From CAIUGU01 sp040080215 (GTDB taxonomy: Bacteria; Pseudomonadota; Gammaproteobacteria; Steroidobacterales; Steroidobacteraceae), in the NCBI GenBank assembly GCA_040080215.1, contig JBEBIT010000009.1:8488-72487 (forward strand): a DNA stretch of 64,000 bases, given 5' to 3'. The translations under genes and the position numbers were made by a program. The notes under the pieces were generated by a model that ran no database searches, was not told the DNA's origin, and saw nothing but the letters and a program-made list of their open reading frames with translations. Below are positions 21,739 through 30,049 of this stretch, in pieces (position 1 is the first letter of the stretch; every line of letters begins with the position of its first letter).

Positions 21739-22764
21739 CTAGCGATATCCTGCCCGGTCCATCAGCCTCACTGCGTCAGCCTGAAGCTCGCCCGCCTTCG
21801 CGATATTGATCGGGTTCTGCTTGAACGGTCCCCATGAGGCGACGATCGGATCCGCCGCCACCGCCGGACTGACAGGGAATTCAAGGTTCGACTTGGCAAA
21901 CATTCCCTGGGCTTCGGGACCCGACAACCACTCCAGGAACTTGCGCGCCTCGGCTGAATGCCGCGCATGAGTCGTCACTCCCGCGCCCGACACGTTCACG
22001 TGCACGCCACTTCCGGACTGGTCCGCCCAGAACAGCTTGACGGGAAAGTCCGGTTGATCCCGAACGATACGTCCGTAGTAATAGGTGTTCACGAGGCCGA
22101 CGTCGCACTGGCCTGCGGCAATGGCCTCCAGCAACTTCACGTCGCTCGAGAAGACATCGGTCGCGAGATTGGCGACCCAGCCGCGGACGATCTCCTCCGT
22201 GCGTGTTTCGCCGAACTCGGCGATCAGCATGGCGACCAGTGACTGGTTGTAGATCTGCTTCGATGTCCTCAAGCAAAGCTTGCCGCGCCACTTGGGGTCG
22301 GCGAGGTCGGCGTAGGTACCAAGGGCAGCCGGGTCAACCCGCGCAGTGCTGTAGGCAATCGTGCGAGCACGCAGCGAAAATCCGAACCAGCGATTGCCGG
22401 GATCGCGCAGGTTCTGAGGAATGTTGGCAGACAACACGGGTGACTCGACCGGCTGCAGCAAGCCACGCTCGGCTGCAAACCACAGCTCACCGGCATCCAC
22501 CGTGAGCAGGATATCGGCGGGCGTGTTCGCGCCTTCGGCGTTCAGGCGCTCGATCAGCGGGCCTGCGTCATCCGTGACGAATGAGACTTTGGTGCCGGTC
22601 TCGGCGGTATAGCGATCGAGAATGGGCTTGATCAACGCCTCGACCCGCGCGGAATAGACCACGAGTTCGCCCGAAGACGGCGCACATCCGGCCAATACAA
22701 CCAGCGCGGACGCGCACACCGCCGCCCGGACAGAAGCCAATATGTTATTTCGCTTCAATGGCAT
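21739..22764 (-). CDS. fbpA: Fe(III)-binding periplasmic lipoprotein FbpA
   Basis: This 341-residue solute-binding protein has a lipoprotein signal (lipobox LAGC, lipidated Cys near residue 27) followed by the bilobal fold starting ELVVYSARVE. The NTYYYGR block near residue 232 holds the paired tyrosines that coordinate ferric iron in FbpA/FutA proteins. A lipid anchor, not a free periplasmic form, is unusual but known in the family. A Fur-box-like site lies about 40 bp upstream, so expression under iron limitation is expected. The start ATG at 22764 follows GAGAG. Confidence 0.92.
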   Translation of the reverse strand: MPLKRNNILASVRAAVCASALVVLAGCAPSSGELVVYSARVEALIKPILDRYTAETGTKVSFVTDDAGPLIERLNAEGANTPADILLTVDAGELWFAAERGLLQPVESPVLSANIPQNLRDPGNRWFGFSLRARTIAYSTARVDPAALGTYADLADPKWRGKLCLRTSKQIYNQSLVAMLIAEFGETRTEEIVRGWVANLATDVFSSDVKLLEAIAAGQCDVGLVNTYYYGRIVRDQPDFPVKLFWADQSGSGVHVNVSGAGVTTHARHSAEARKFLEWLSGPEAQGMFAKSNLEFPVSPAVAADPIVASWGPFKQNPINIAKAGELQADAVRLMDRAGYR

Positions 22765-22804
22765 ACCACATCTCTCACGCGCAGCCGACTGCAGAAAACC
22801 AACA

Positions 22805-22823
22805 AATGCGAATCACTCTCATC
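22805..22823 (-). promoter_or_regulatory. Fur-box-like operator upstream of fbpABC
   Basis: The 19-bp sequence AATGCGAATCACTCTCATC resembles gammaproteobacterial Fur boxes of the form AATGCGAATNATTCTCATT and is an imperfect palindrome centred on the middle base. It lies 41-59 bp before the fbpA start. Fur with Fe(II) would repress the transporter when iron is plentiful. Confidence 0.7.
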
Positions 22824-22889
22824 TAAGCATAACAGGGTGATGACCGCATAAACACCAGCGCGGCGTAAGGAAATACCGAAGGAATCGTT

Positions 22890-23984
22890 TCAGGGGGGCT
22901 CGACTTCCACCCGGTTGCGACCGGCCTGCTTTGCCCGGTAAAGCGCGGCGTCGGCTGCACTGAAGAGGCGTTCTGCCACGCCCTTGAGATCGGAGCTGTC
23001 CTTTGCCGGCGCGACGGCGGCCATGCCGATGGAGACGCTGAGCTTCCGCTCAACGCCCGCCGAGACTTCCAATGGCGTCGCGACGACGGTTTCGCGGATG
23101 CGCTCTGCGAGGCCGCGCGCCTGCTCGAGCGTGGCACCGGGCAGCAGCACCACAAACTCATCGCCGCCATACCGCGCCGCCGCGTCGCTGGACCGCACCT
23201 GGGCATCGATGCGCAGCGCGACCTCCCTCAATGCCATGTCCCCGGCGAGATGGCCGTGCTCGTCGTTGATCTCCTTGAAGCGATCAAGGTCGATGAGCAG
23301 GCAGACAAGACTGGTCCCCTGCCGGCGCGCCTTGGCCAACTCCTCCATCAGGCGGGCTTGCAGGTACCGGCGGTTGTGCCAGCCCGTAAGGAAATCGGTG
23401 AGGCCGCTGCGCACCAGCCGCGCGCGGTTGATCGCATTCTCCACGGCAAACGCAAGCATGACCCCGAGATGCGCCAGGAAATCCGTTGCGAGATGCCTGG
23501 AAAAGCGCTTTTCGTCGCGGCTGCCGAAAGCGAGGCACCCGATGAGCTTGTCCTGCCGGCGCAGTGGAATCAATGCGACGCTGCGGATCTCGTGCTGGGA
23601 ACGGAACAGCAGCTGGTGATCGGGCCCCATGTATGGCCCGAGCCACGGCTTGTGCAGCGACGCGAACTGCGGCGCCATGCCTGCGAGGCTGTCAACGAAG
23701 ATGATGTCCGGGAACTGGTCGGGCCGGACCTGCTCTCCCAGCAGCAGGTGCCGGATTTCGTGCTCGGCATCCGCGAGCACGAGTACCACGGAATCGAGTC
23801 CGTAGGATTCCCGCAAGCGCCGCGAAATGACGTCGAACAACAGCGGCAACGATTCCGCCCGCAGGATCTCGAACTCGCGCTCCTGGTTGCGCTTGAGCAG
23901 CCGCTCGTTGTTGGCGGCCTCGTCCATCAGCTCCGCGATGCGCGCCCGCAGTTCCCGGATCTCCGTTTCGGGGTCGCGGGACAT
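22890..23984 (-). CDS. Diguanylate cyclase with DUF484/GAF-like sensor domain
   Basis: This 364-residue cytoplasmic protein starts with a coiled coil (about 5-40), followed by a DUF484/GAF-like domain (about 45-190) and a C-terminal GGDEF domain (about 195-360). The active-site loop is intact as RYGGDEFVVLLP, and the DLDRFKEIND metal-binding segment is present, so synthesis of cyclic-di-GMP from GTP is expected. I see no EAL domain. The RxxD inhibitory site before GGDEF is present as RSSD. It begins six bases after the tyrA stop and may be cotranscribed with tyrA. Confidence 0.92.
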   Translation of the reverse strand: MSRDPETEIRELRARIAELMDEAANNERLLKRNQEREFEILRAESLPLLFDVISRRLRESYGLDSVVLVLADAEHEIRHLLLGEQVRPDQFPDIIFVDSLAGMAPQFASLHKPWLGPYMGPDHQLLFRSQHEIRSVALIPLRRQDKLIGCLAFGSRDEKRFSRHLATDFLAHLGVMLAFAVENAINRARLVRSGLTDFLTGWHNRRYLQARLMEELAKARRQGTSLVCLLIDLDRFKEINDEHGHLAGDMALREVALRIDAQVRSSDAAARYGGDEFVVLLPGATLEQARGLAERIRETVVATPLEVSAGVERKLSVSIGMAAVAPAKDSSDLKGVAERLFSAADAALYRAKQAGRNRVEVEPP

Positions 23985-23990
23985 GTCTGG

Positions 23991-25088
23991 CTAGCGCTCT
24001 TTCGGTCGCCCAGCCAGGTACTCGCGACCGCGATCCATCAGGCCGATGAAGCCCGACGCATCCTTGTTCATCACCGTCTGCGCGACACGGTCGACGGCCC
24101 GTCGCAGTGCTTCGAGGGATTCCGCACCGTAGTCGTTGAGGCTCTGGATCTCGAAGTAGAGTTCCGGGCTTTCCTGGGCAACCTTGCTTGCCACATCGAT
24201 CTGCGCATCGAACGTGGTGCTCGAAAGCCGAGCCAGCCGCGGCGCCGCTTCACCGCTGTCGGCGAGCGCAGTAAAGAAAGCGATATTGAGCGCGTGCGAC
24301 AGACCCAGCACGAAGGCGATCAGCCGGTCATGTTCGTCGAGCCCCATGACGACCCGTTCCGCCATGGTGGATGCGAACAGGCCTTGCGCGACCTCGAGCG
24401 CCTCTGGCGAACCCGCGTCGATGAAGATCACGTGCCGACCGGACAAGAGTTCGGTATCGGGTCCGAACATCGGATGGACGGACGTCACACGACAGCCTGC
24501 CTCGCGCAGCGCCGTGATCCCCGCACGCAACGGCGTCTTCAGCGAACCGATGTCGAACACGATGCCGGATGGCTTGCGCGCGGCCAGCTCGACCAGTACC
24601 GCATCGGCGATCTTGAGCGGCGTCGCCACCACGATCAGGTCGTAGTCGAGCGCGTGCTGCCGCCAATCGCCGATTGACTCAAGACCATCGGGCGGGAGGC
24701 CCGGGTCGGAAATCGCCACGCGATAGCCCTGGGAGCCGAGGAAATCGACGAACCAGTGACCCATCTTGCCGAAGCCGCCGATGACCAGCGCGGAGCGGCC
24801 ACCGCCCTGACCGTGGGCCGCGACCTGCTGCTGCTCCTGGGTCGTGAGCGAACTGCGGATCAGCATGCGCATCAGTGATTCCGCGAATGCAGGCGAAACC
24901 CCGAGCGACGCAGCGTCATTCCGGGCGTGCAACAGCACTTCGCGCTCGCGATTGAAATCGCGGGTAGCTCGGCCCGTTGCCCGCTTGACCTTGGCTACTT
25001 CACTGCTGAGTGCCTGGCGCTCGGCAACCAGTTCGAGCATCTGCCGGTCGATTGCCGTGATCCGCCGCCTGAGTTCTTCTAACGTCAT
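23991..25088 (-). CDS. tyrA: Bifunctional chorismate mutase / prephenate dehydrogenase TyrA
   Basis: This 365-residue fusion has an AroQ-type chorismate mutase at residues 1-85 (LEELRRRITAIDRQMLELVAER; FNREREVL) and a prephenate dehydrogenase from about 97 onward. The Rossmann motif is IGGFGKMGHWF. The SVHPMFGP block and later HALN helix mark the dehydrogenase active site. It converts chorismate to prephenate and then to 4-hydroxyphenylpyruvate for tyrosine synthesis. The same T-protein arrangement occurs in enterobacteria. No leader or attenuator is visible upstream. Confidence 0.95.
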   Translation of the reverse strand: MTLEELRRRITAIDRQMLELVAERQALSSEVAKVKRATGRATRDFNREREVLLHARNDAASLGVSPAFAESLMRMLIRSSLTTQEQQQVAAHGQGGGRSALVIGGFGKMGHWFVDFLGSQGYRVAISDPGLPPDGLESIGDWRQHALDYDLIVVATPLKIADAVLVELAARKPSGIVFDIGSLKTPLRAGITALREAGCRVTSVHPMFGPDTELLSGRHVIFIDAGSPEALEVAQGLFASTMAERVVMGLDEHDRLIAFVLGLSHALNIAFFTALADSGEAAPRLARLSSTTFDAQIDVASKVAQESPELYFEIQSLNDYGAESLEALRRAVDRVAQTVMNKDASGFIGLMDRGREYLAGRPKER

Positions 25089-25268
25089 GTCTTGCCGCTG
25101 TGTTCCGGGTACCCGATCTTTGAGCCACTCCTTTTACAGAGTGGTCCACGGGCAGGCAAGTGAGGGAACCACCGCATTCACGCCGCCCGCACCCGCTCGG
25201 CTGCAGGGAGGGCGGCGACGGGGCGGAAATCCGGCTGGATGCAGAACCGGATTGCCGCGCCCGCGGGA

Positions 25269-25652
25269 TCAGAACAGCGGCAGGGTCACGACCAGCGTCG
25301 CGTCGATACCGGACCTGCCGTACAGTCGATAGGCATCGCGCGGGTAGTGGGTGCGATAGTAGTCGCGCGGCGATACGTGATAGTGGACGCCGCGGTAGTG
25401 GCGATAGTCGTCGCAGTACCGCCCGTACTCGACATAGCGCGGGGCGTACCGACGATAGCCCTCGTCATACCGTCCTTCGTAGCGACGCACCGAACGCTCG
25501 TCGCGAACGGAGTAGCGGGAGGAATAGCGGTCATCATGCCGCCGCTCGTAGCGGTTGTCGTCGCGGCCACGGTGGTGGTCATCGGCCATGACCGGCGCGA
25601 CAGCCAGCGCTCCCAGCCCGAACAGTGTCACCAGCGCGAACATCTTCGTCAT
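25269..25652 (-). CDS. Secreted Tyr/Arg-rich hypothetical protein
   Basis: This 127-residue protein has a clear signal peptide (residues 1-22, ending VMA) and a mature chain very rich in Tyr, Arg, Asp and His (repeated R-Y, D-D-R-Y and Y-R-x-Y runs at about 25-105). It ends with a short hydrophobic beta-like tail (DATLVVTLPLF). The ATG at 25652 follows GGAGCAG; upstream in-frame codons are not needed. I do not recognise the family. Low-complexity tyrosine/arginine-rich secreted proteins of this kind occur in several proteobacteria and may bind polyanions or be structural. Confidence 0.72.
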   Translation of the reverse strand: MTKMFALVTLFGLGALAVAPVMADDHHRGRDDNRYERRHDDRYSSRYSVRDERSVRRYEGRYDEGYRRYAPRYVEYGRYCDDYRHYRGVHYHVSPRDYYRTHYPRDAYRLYGRSGIDATLVVTLPLF

Positions 25653-25817
25653 GATCTGCTCCTGAAGTCCGATCGACGGCTTCACGTTAGGCCCGCATCG
25701 CTGAACGCGTACTGAACCCAGGGTGCACGAACGCAAGCTACGATACGCACCCGGGCGGGCGCATACTTGCGTCTTGCCTGGAATCCGCCGGCCCTTGCCA
25801 TACGAACCCTCCGCATC

Positions 25818-26483
25818 ATGCAATCAACCGCATTCCTGCCCGACCCGCTGCCACCTGATCCTTTCACCTTGTTTGGAGACTGGTTCGCGGAGGCTGTCGC
25901 CCGCCGCGCCCAACCCAACCCGGATGCGATGGTGGTGGCAACCGTGGATGCGAACGGCGGACCGTCGGCGCGCGTCGTATTGTGCAAGCACCTCGTTGCC
26001 TCACCCGGTTACGTGGTGTTCTTCACCAACTATCAATCGCGGAAGGGCCGGGCCCTGTCGGCAACGCCGCGTGCAGCGGCCGTGTTCCACTGGGATGGGC
26101 TGTCGCGACAGGTAAGGCTCGAGGGTCCAGTCGTGCATTCGCCCGCCGCAGAAAGCGACGCCTACTTCGCCACGCGTCCCGTTGCGAGCCGCCTCGGCGC
26201 ATGGGCCAGCCGACAGAGTGAACCCTTGAGTTCGCGCGCTGCGCTTGCGGACCAGGTGGCAATGGCGGCAAAGCGCTTTGGCGTCGATCCGGGTGCACCC
26301 GCAGGTGATGTTCCGCGCCCGCCGCACTGGGGCGGCTTCAGGCTGTGGCCCGACGCAATGGAACTCTGGGTCGAAGGACCTGGCCGCGTGCATGACCGCG
26401 CCCGCTGGACTCGCACGCTGACCCCGATGGATGAGTTCGGCTTTGTGTGCGGGCCCTGGTCGGGAACCAGGCTGAATCCTTGA
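25818..26483 (+). CDS. pdxH: Pyridoxamine 5'-phosphate oxidase
   Basis: This 221-residue FMN flavoenzyme oxidises pyridoxamine or pyridoxine 5'-phosphate to pyridoxal 5'-phosphate. Recognisable blocks are ATVDANGGPSARVVLCK near residue 43, FFTNYQSRKGRAL near 67 (FMN phosphate binding), the RQVRLEG segment, and the C-terminal WGGFRLWPDAMELW block. The ATG at 25818 matches the family length better than the upstream start at 25767. It is divergent from the Tyr/Arg-rich gene and followed closely by the CPXCG peptide. Confidence 0.95.
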   Translation: MQSTAFLPDPLPPDPFTLFGDWFAEAVARRAQPNPDAMVVATVDANGGPSARVVLCKHLVASPGYVVFFTNYQSRKGRALSATPRAAAVFHWDGLSRQVRLEGPVVHSPAAESDAYFATRPVASRLGAWASRQSEPLSSRAALADQVAMAAKRFGVDPGAPAGDVPRPPHWGGFRLWPDAMELWVEGPGRVHDRARWTRTLTPMDEFGFVCGPWSGTRLNP

Positions 26484-26536
26484 CGACTCCGCACACACGA
26501 TCCTCTTACGGCCGCCCCGCGCTAGGCTGAAGCACC

Positions 26537-26722
26537 ATGCTCGAAACCCACATTGAAGTCATGTGTCCGAACTGCGGTGAATCGATCCTGCTGTTCTTCG
26601 ATCTGTCCCTCGAATCGCAGAGCTATATAGAAGACTGCGCCGTGTGCTGCCGCCCCATGCAGGTGAGCTACGAAGTCGATGCGGGCGAGGTGCAGAACCT
26701 CAGCGTGGACGCAACAGACTGA
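26537..26722 (+). CDS. CPXCG-motif cysteine-rich small protein
   Basis: This 61-residue protein carries CPNCG near residue 10 and a second pair in CAVCCRPM near residue 35, so it probably forms a single zinc ribbon. The acidic C-terminus and the ESILLFFDLS stretch are typical of the CPXCG family. The function is unknown. It lies 53 bp after pdxH, and the next gene starts six bases after its stop, so all three are probably cotranscribed. Confidence 0.88.
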   Translation: MLETHIEVMCPNCGESILLFFDLSLESQSYIEDCAVCCRPMQVSYEVDAGEVQNLSVDATD

Positions 26723-26727
26723 CAATC

Positions 26728-27498
26728 GTGCTGCGTCGACTGCGCATACTGGTCCTGCTGCTGATCCTGGTTGCGGTTGCGACCGGCACCTGGCTCGACC
26801 GCATCCAGAGCACCGACTGGGACGGCCCCTTGCTGGTCGCGCTGTATCCCGTCAATGCGGACGGAAGCGCAGCGGCAGCGAGCGAGATTCGCAGCGCCCG
26901 AACCGCCAACACGACGCTGCTGACCACGTTCTTTGCGGATGAAGCCGCCGAGCATGGGTTGCAGCTCGAGCGGCCCCTGCGCTTCGTATTGGCAACCGCC
27001 ATTTCCGACCTTCCACCGCAACTGCCTGCAGGTTCAGGCGCATTTGGCGCGATGATCTGGAGCCTGAAACTGCGATGGTGGAACATGGGCGTGGACGACC
27101 CGCCCGGCCCGACGCCAACCATCCGGCTCTTCCTCCTGTATCACGACCCCGCGTCGAGTCCGCGCGTGCCGCATTCCACAGGACTGCAGAAAGGCTTGCT
27201 CGGCATCGCCCACCTGTTTGCCGCAGAACACATGGCCGGCTCGAATCAGGTTGTCATTGCGCATGAGCTGCTGCATACGCTGGGTGCGACAGACAAATAC
27301 GACTTCACTACCAATCAACCCCGGTATCCGGATGGCTTTGCGGAACCGGATCGCTTGCCGCGGTTCCCGCAGGACTTCGCCGAACTGATGGGAGGCCGGG
27401 TTCCGCAATCGGCGAGCGAGTCCCGCACTCCCGAGTCGCTGGACCAGGTGCTCATCGGTCCGCTCACGGCGACGGAGATCGGCTGGAGATCGCGATGA
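26728..27498 (+). CDS. Membrane-anchored putative zinc metalloprotease, HExxHxxGxxD
   Basis: This 256-residue protein has a single N-terminal transmembrane anchor (about 5-22) and a periplasmic domain. Near residue 179 it carries HELLHTLGATD. This matches an HExxHxxGxxD zinc site, with H179, H183 and D189 as ligands and E180 as the base. I cannot assign it to a named family. The GTG at 26728 gives a typical anchor with a short basic start; the frame extends upstream through the CPXCG gene but I reject that part. It follows CPXCG by six bases. Proteolytic activity is inferred from the motif alone. Confidence 0.68.
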   Translation: MLRRLRILVLLLILVAVATGTWLDRIQSTDWDGPLLVALYPVNADGSAAAASEIRSARTANTTLLTTFFADEAAEHGLQLERPLRFVLATAISDLPPQLPAGSGAFGAMIWSLKLRWWNMGVDDPPGPTPTIRLFLLYHDPASSPRVPHSTGLQKGLLGIAHLFAAEHMAGSNQVVIAHELLHTLGATDKYDFTTNQPRYPDGFAEPDRLPRFPQDFAELMGGRVPQSASESRTPESLDQVLIGPLTATEIGWRSR

Positions 27499-27789
27499 GC
27501 GCGCGGCTGCGCCCGCTCTTCTTGTTAAAGAGTTGTTGACTCGACGCGGAGTCCAGCCCATCTGTCGCACCGAGTCAGTGCCATCGACATCGCCCCCTGC
27601 ACGCCTTTATCGCAATCAACGGCAGAACCTCTCAAGCCCATTGCTGCATGCGGCAAACGTCGCGCGGCGCGCGTGACTTCCAAGCGATGCCACCTGCTGT
27701 GGCATACTCCGCACCTTCATTTCGAACTCGAACATGACAACTCAAGTGAAGGGTAAGGGTCCGCAAGAACCCGCCCCGCAGAGGGATTT
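27499..27789. promoter_or_regulatory. Leader region of malic enzyme, with a short upstream ORF
   Basis: This gap of about 290 bp precedes the malic enzyme gene on the same strand. I see no confident promoter. An ATG at 27734 opens a 22-residue frame (MTTQVKGKGPQEPAPQRDLC then SF) that stops at 27802, overlapping the malic enzyme start by 13 bases in another frame. It could be a coupling leader peptide or noise. Confidence 0.35.
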
Positions 27790-29502
27790 ATGCAGTTTCT
27801 AAGGTTCCGGCGCGAAGCCGACGGTCGGCAGATTGTGGATGTTGCACTGCGGGGGCCCGCGCTTTACGCGGAGCCGCTGCTGAACAAGGGCTCGGCTTTC
27901 ACGGCGGAAGAGCGAGCCAAGTTCGGTCTGGAGGGCTTGCTCCCCGCAACGCACAAGACGATGGAACAACAACTTGCACGCGTGCACCAGATGCTGAAGG
28001 CGCGCCCGGACCCCTTGGACAAGTACGTAGAGCTTGCTGCCCTGCAGGATCGCAACGAGCACCTGTTCTTCAAGCTCCTGCGCGACAACCTCGAAGAATT
28101 CCTCCCCATCGTCTATACCCCCACCGTCGGCGCCGCCACTCGCCACTACAGCAGCATCTTCCGTCGCGGCCGCGGACTCTTCATCACGCCGGACCACAAA
28201 GGGCGCATCGCAAAGGTGTTACGCCAGGCGGCCAGGTTCAGCAACGTCAGGTTGCTGGTCGTCACCGACAACGAAGCAATCCTCGGCATTGGCGACCAGG
28301 GCGCGGGCGGCATGACGATCTCGATCGGCAAGCTGTCGATCTACTCCGCTGCTGCAGGTATCCATCCCGCGCAGACGCTGCCCATCAGCCTCGATGTCGG
28401 CACGGACAACCCGGTGCTACTGAAAGACGATGCTTACCTCGGCCTGCGGCAACCGCGGCTGCGGGGCAAACCCTACTTCGAGCTGCTCGACGAATTCGTC
28501 GATGCCGTCAATGAAGTGTTCCCCGGCGCGCTCATCCAGTGGGAAGACTTCCGCAAGGACAACGCGCTTGCCGTGCTGTCGCGCTATCAGGACCGGATCG
28601 CCTCCTTCAATGACGATATCCAGGGCACCGGCGCGATCGCGGTGGCGGGCACGATGTCGGCTGCGCGTGTCCTGGGTTCGCGCTTTTCTGATCAGCACAT
28701 CATCGTATTCGGTGCCGGCGCTGCAGGGCTTGGCATCACGCAGCAGCTGCGCGCAGCAATGGTGGCCGACGGTCTCACGCCTGAGGTGGCTCGCCAGCGC
28801 GTGGGCGTCATCGACAGCCGCGGACTGCTCGTGGACGACAAGCCGCAGAGCGAAGAGTACAAGAAGGAACTGTCGTGGACGGCGGCAACGGCGGCGCAGT
28901 ACGGTCTCAGCGATCCGACGAAGCGCGACCTCGCATCGGTCGTTCGCCATTTCAAGCCTACGGTACTCATCGGCACATCCGGCATCGGCCAGAGCTTCAC
29001 TGAAAGCATCGTGCGCGAGATGGCGAGCTATGCGGCGCGCCCGGTCATCCTGCCGTTGTCCAATCCGACCGAGAACGCCGAGGCGGTGCCTGCCGACCTG
29101 CTGGCATGGACCGACGGCCGCTGCCTGGTCGCGACCGGCAGTCCCTTCGATCCGGTGCAGGTGGGATCGCGCAAGGTGACCATTTCCCAGGGCAACAATG
29201 CCTTCGTGTTCCCTGGTCTTGGGCTTGGCGTCCTTGTCGGTGAGATCAAGCGAGTCACGCCTGGCGTACTGGCAGCTGCCGCGCGAGCACTGGCCAACCT
29301 CGCCACGCAGGAAGAACTCGACGCCGGCATGCTGTTCCCGCGCATCAACCGGATGCCTGAAGCCGCGCGCGCCGTTGCCGAGGCAGTCGTGGCCGCAGCT
29401 GCTGCAGAGGGGGTTGGCCGGATGATCCCGGCAGCTGACATCCCTGAGCAGGTCGCGCAGGCGACGTGGACGCCGGACTATCCGGAGTTCGTCGCCGTCT
29501 GA
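27790..29502 (+). CDS. maeA: NAD-dependent malic enzyme
   Basis: This 570-residue enzyme decarboxylates malate to pyruvate, with NAD(P)+ reduction. Family blocks are visible: LNKGSAFTAEER, the catalytic YTPTVGAATRHYSS with its tyrosine, RGRGLFIT, the Lys-containing GAGGMTISIGKL, the metal-binding FNDDIQGTGA, and the FGAGAAGLGI dinucleotide fold near 310. Preference for NAD over NADP is assigned by similarity to SfcA/MaeA-type proteins of about 560 residues; the cofactor is not certain. The start follows GAGGG. Confidence 0.94.
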   Translation: MQFLRFRREADGRQIVDVALRGPALYAEPLLNKGSAFTAEERAKFGLEGLLPATHKTMEQQLARVHQMLKARPDPLDKYVELAALQDRNEHLFFKLLRDNLEEFLPIVYTPTVGAATRHYSSIFRRGRGLFITPDHKGRIAKVLRQAARFSNVRLLVVTDNEAILGIGDQGAGGMTISIGKLSIYSAAAGIHPAQTLPISLDVGTDNPVLLKDDAYLGLRQPRLRGKPYFELLDEFVDAVNEVFPGALIQWEDFRKDNALAVLSRYQDRIASFNDDIQGTGAIAVAGTMSAARVLGSRFSDQHIIVFGAGAAGLGITQQLRAAMVADGLTPEVARQRVGVIDSRGLLVDDKPQSEEYKKELSWTAATAAQYGLSDPTKRDLASVVRHFKPTVLIGTSGIGQSFTESIVREMASYAARPVILPLSNPTENAEAVPADLLAWTDGRCLVATGSPFDPVQVGSRKVTISQGNNAFVFPGLGLGVLVGEIKRVTPGVLAAAARALANLATQEELDAGMLFPRINRMPEAARAVAEAVVAAAAAEGVGRMIPAADIPEQVAQATWTPDYPEFVAV

Positions 29503-29520
29503 CAGGCCGTCGTGGCCGTG

Positions 29521-29552
29521 ACGGGCTCCGTGCAGGACAACGCGGAGCCCGT
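29521..29552 (+). terminator. Bidirectional terminator-like hairpin between convergent genes
   Basis: A perfect 10-bp stem (ACGGGCTCCG / CGGAGCCCGT) with a 12-nt loop lies between the malic enzyme stop and the stop of the convergent small gene. Downstream T-richness is weak (CTATTT), so termination efficiency is uncertain. Confidence 0.5.
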
Positions 29553-29556
29553 TCCG

Positions 29557-29844
29557 CTATTTCCCGGGCAGTCGCCCGCCGCTGTCGATGCAATCCTTCA
29601 TGGAGCGATAACCGCGGAAATGAAGGGTCGCCTCGAAGCTCGGACTCTTGCGGTCGTGGCACACGCCGGCACTGGAGCGCTTGACGATCGTGGGATCGTC
29701 GGTATCGAACAGCGCCTTGTCGGCAGCAGCCTTGGCTGCCGTTGCCGGACTGCCGGGGGCCTGTGACGCCGCGCGAACCGCGGGGGCCGTGGACAGCAGC
29801 CCGGTCGTGATGGCAAGACAAAGCAGCGTGTAAACAGTTCGCAT
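29557..29844 (-). CDS. Small secreted hypothetical protein
   Basis: This 95-residue protein has a signal peptide (about 1-25, ending VRA), an Ala-rich linker, and a compact C-terminal module with two cysteines (GVCHDRKSPSF and MKDCIDSGGRLP). That module resembles a short Cys-x(n)-Cys tail seen at the end of various proteobacterial secreted proteins, but I do not know its function. The ATG at 29844 is chosen over GTG at 29847 because GGGAGG lies five bases upstream. Confidence 0.72.
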   Translation of the reverse strand: MRTVYTLLCLAITTGLLSTAPAVRAASQAPGSPATAAKAAADKALFDTDDPTIVKRSSAGVCHDRKSPSFEATLHFRGYRSMKDCIDSGGRLPGK

Positions 29845-30049
29845 CACACCCTCCCTTTGATGGACCCGGTGACGAGACTACGTACCCACCGGGCGCCGAT
29901 CAACCCGCAGGCAATAGATAGTCCTCCTTAGGGAGCCGGTCGCCGCTGTCGCGTATGCTGCGGAACGCCGCTTGTGCTTCAAGTTTGCAGCGGTACGGTC
30001 GACACACTCCCATTGGATACCCGCGAAATTTCGAAGGGCTACGTACCTC

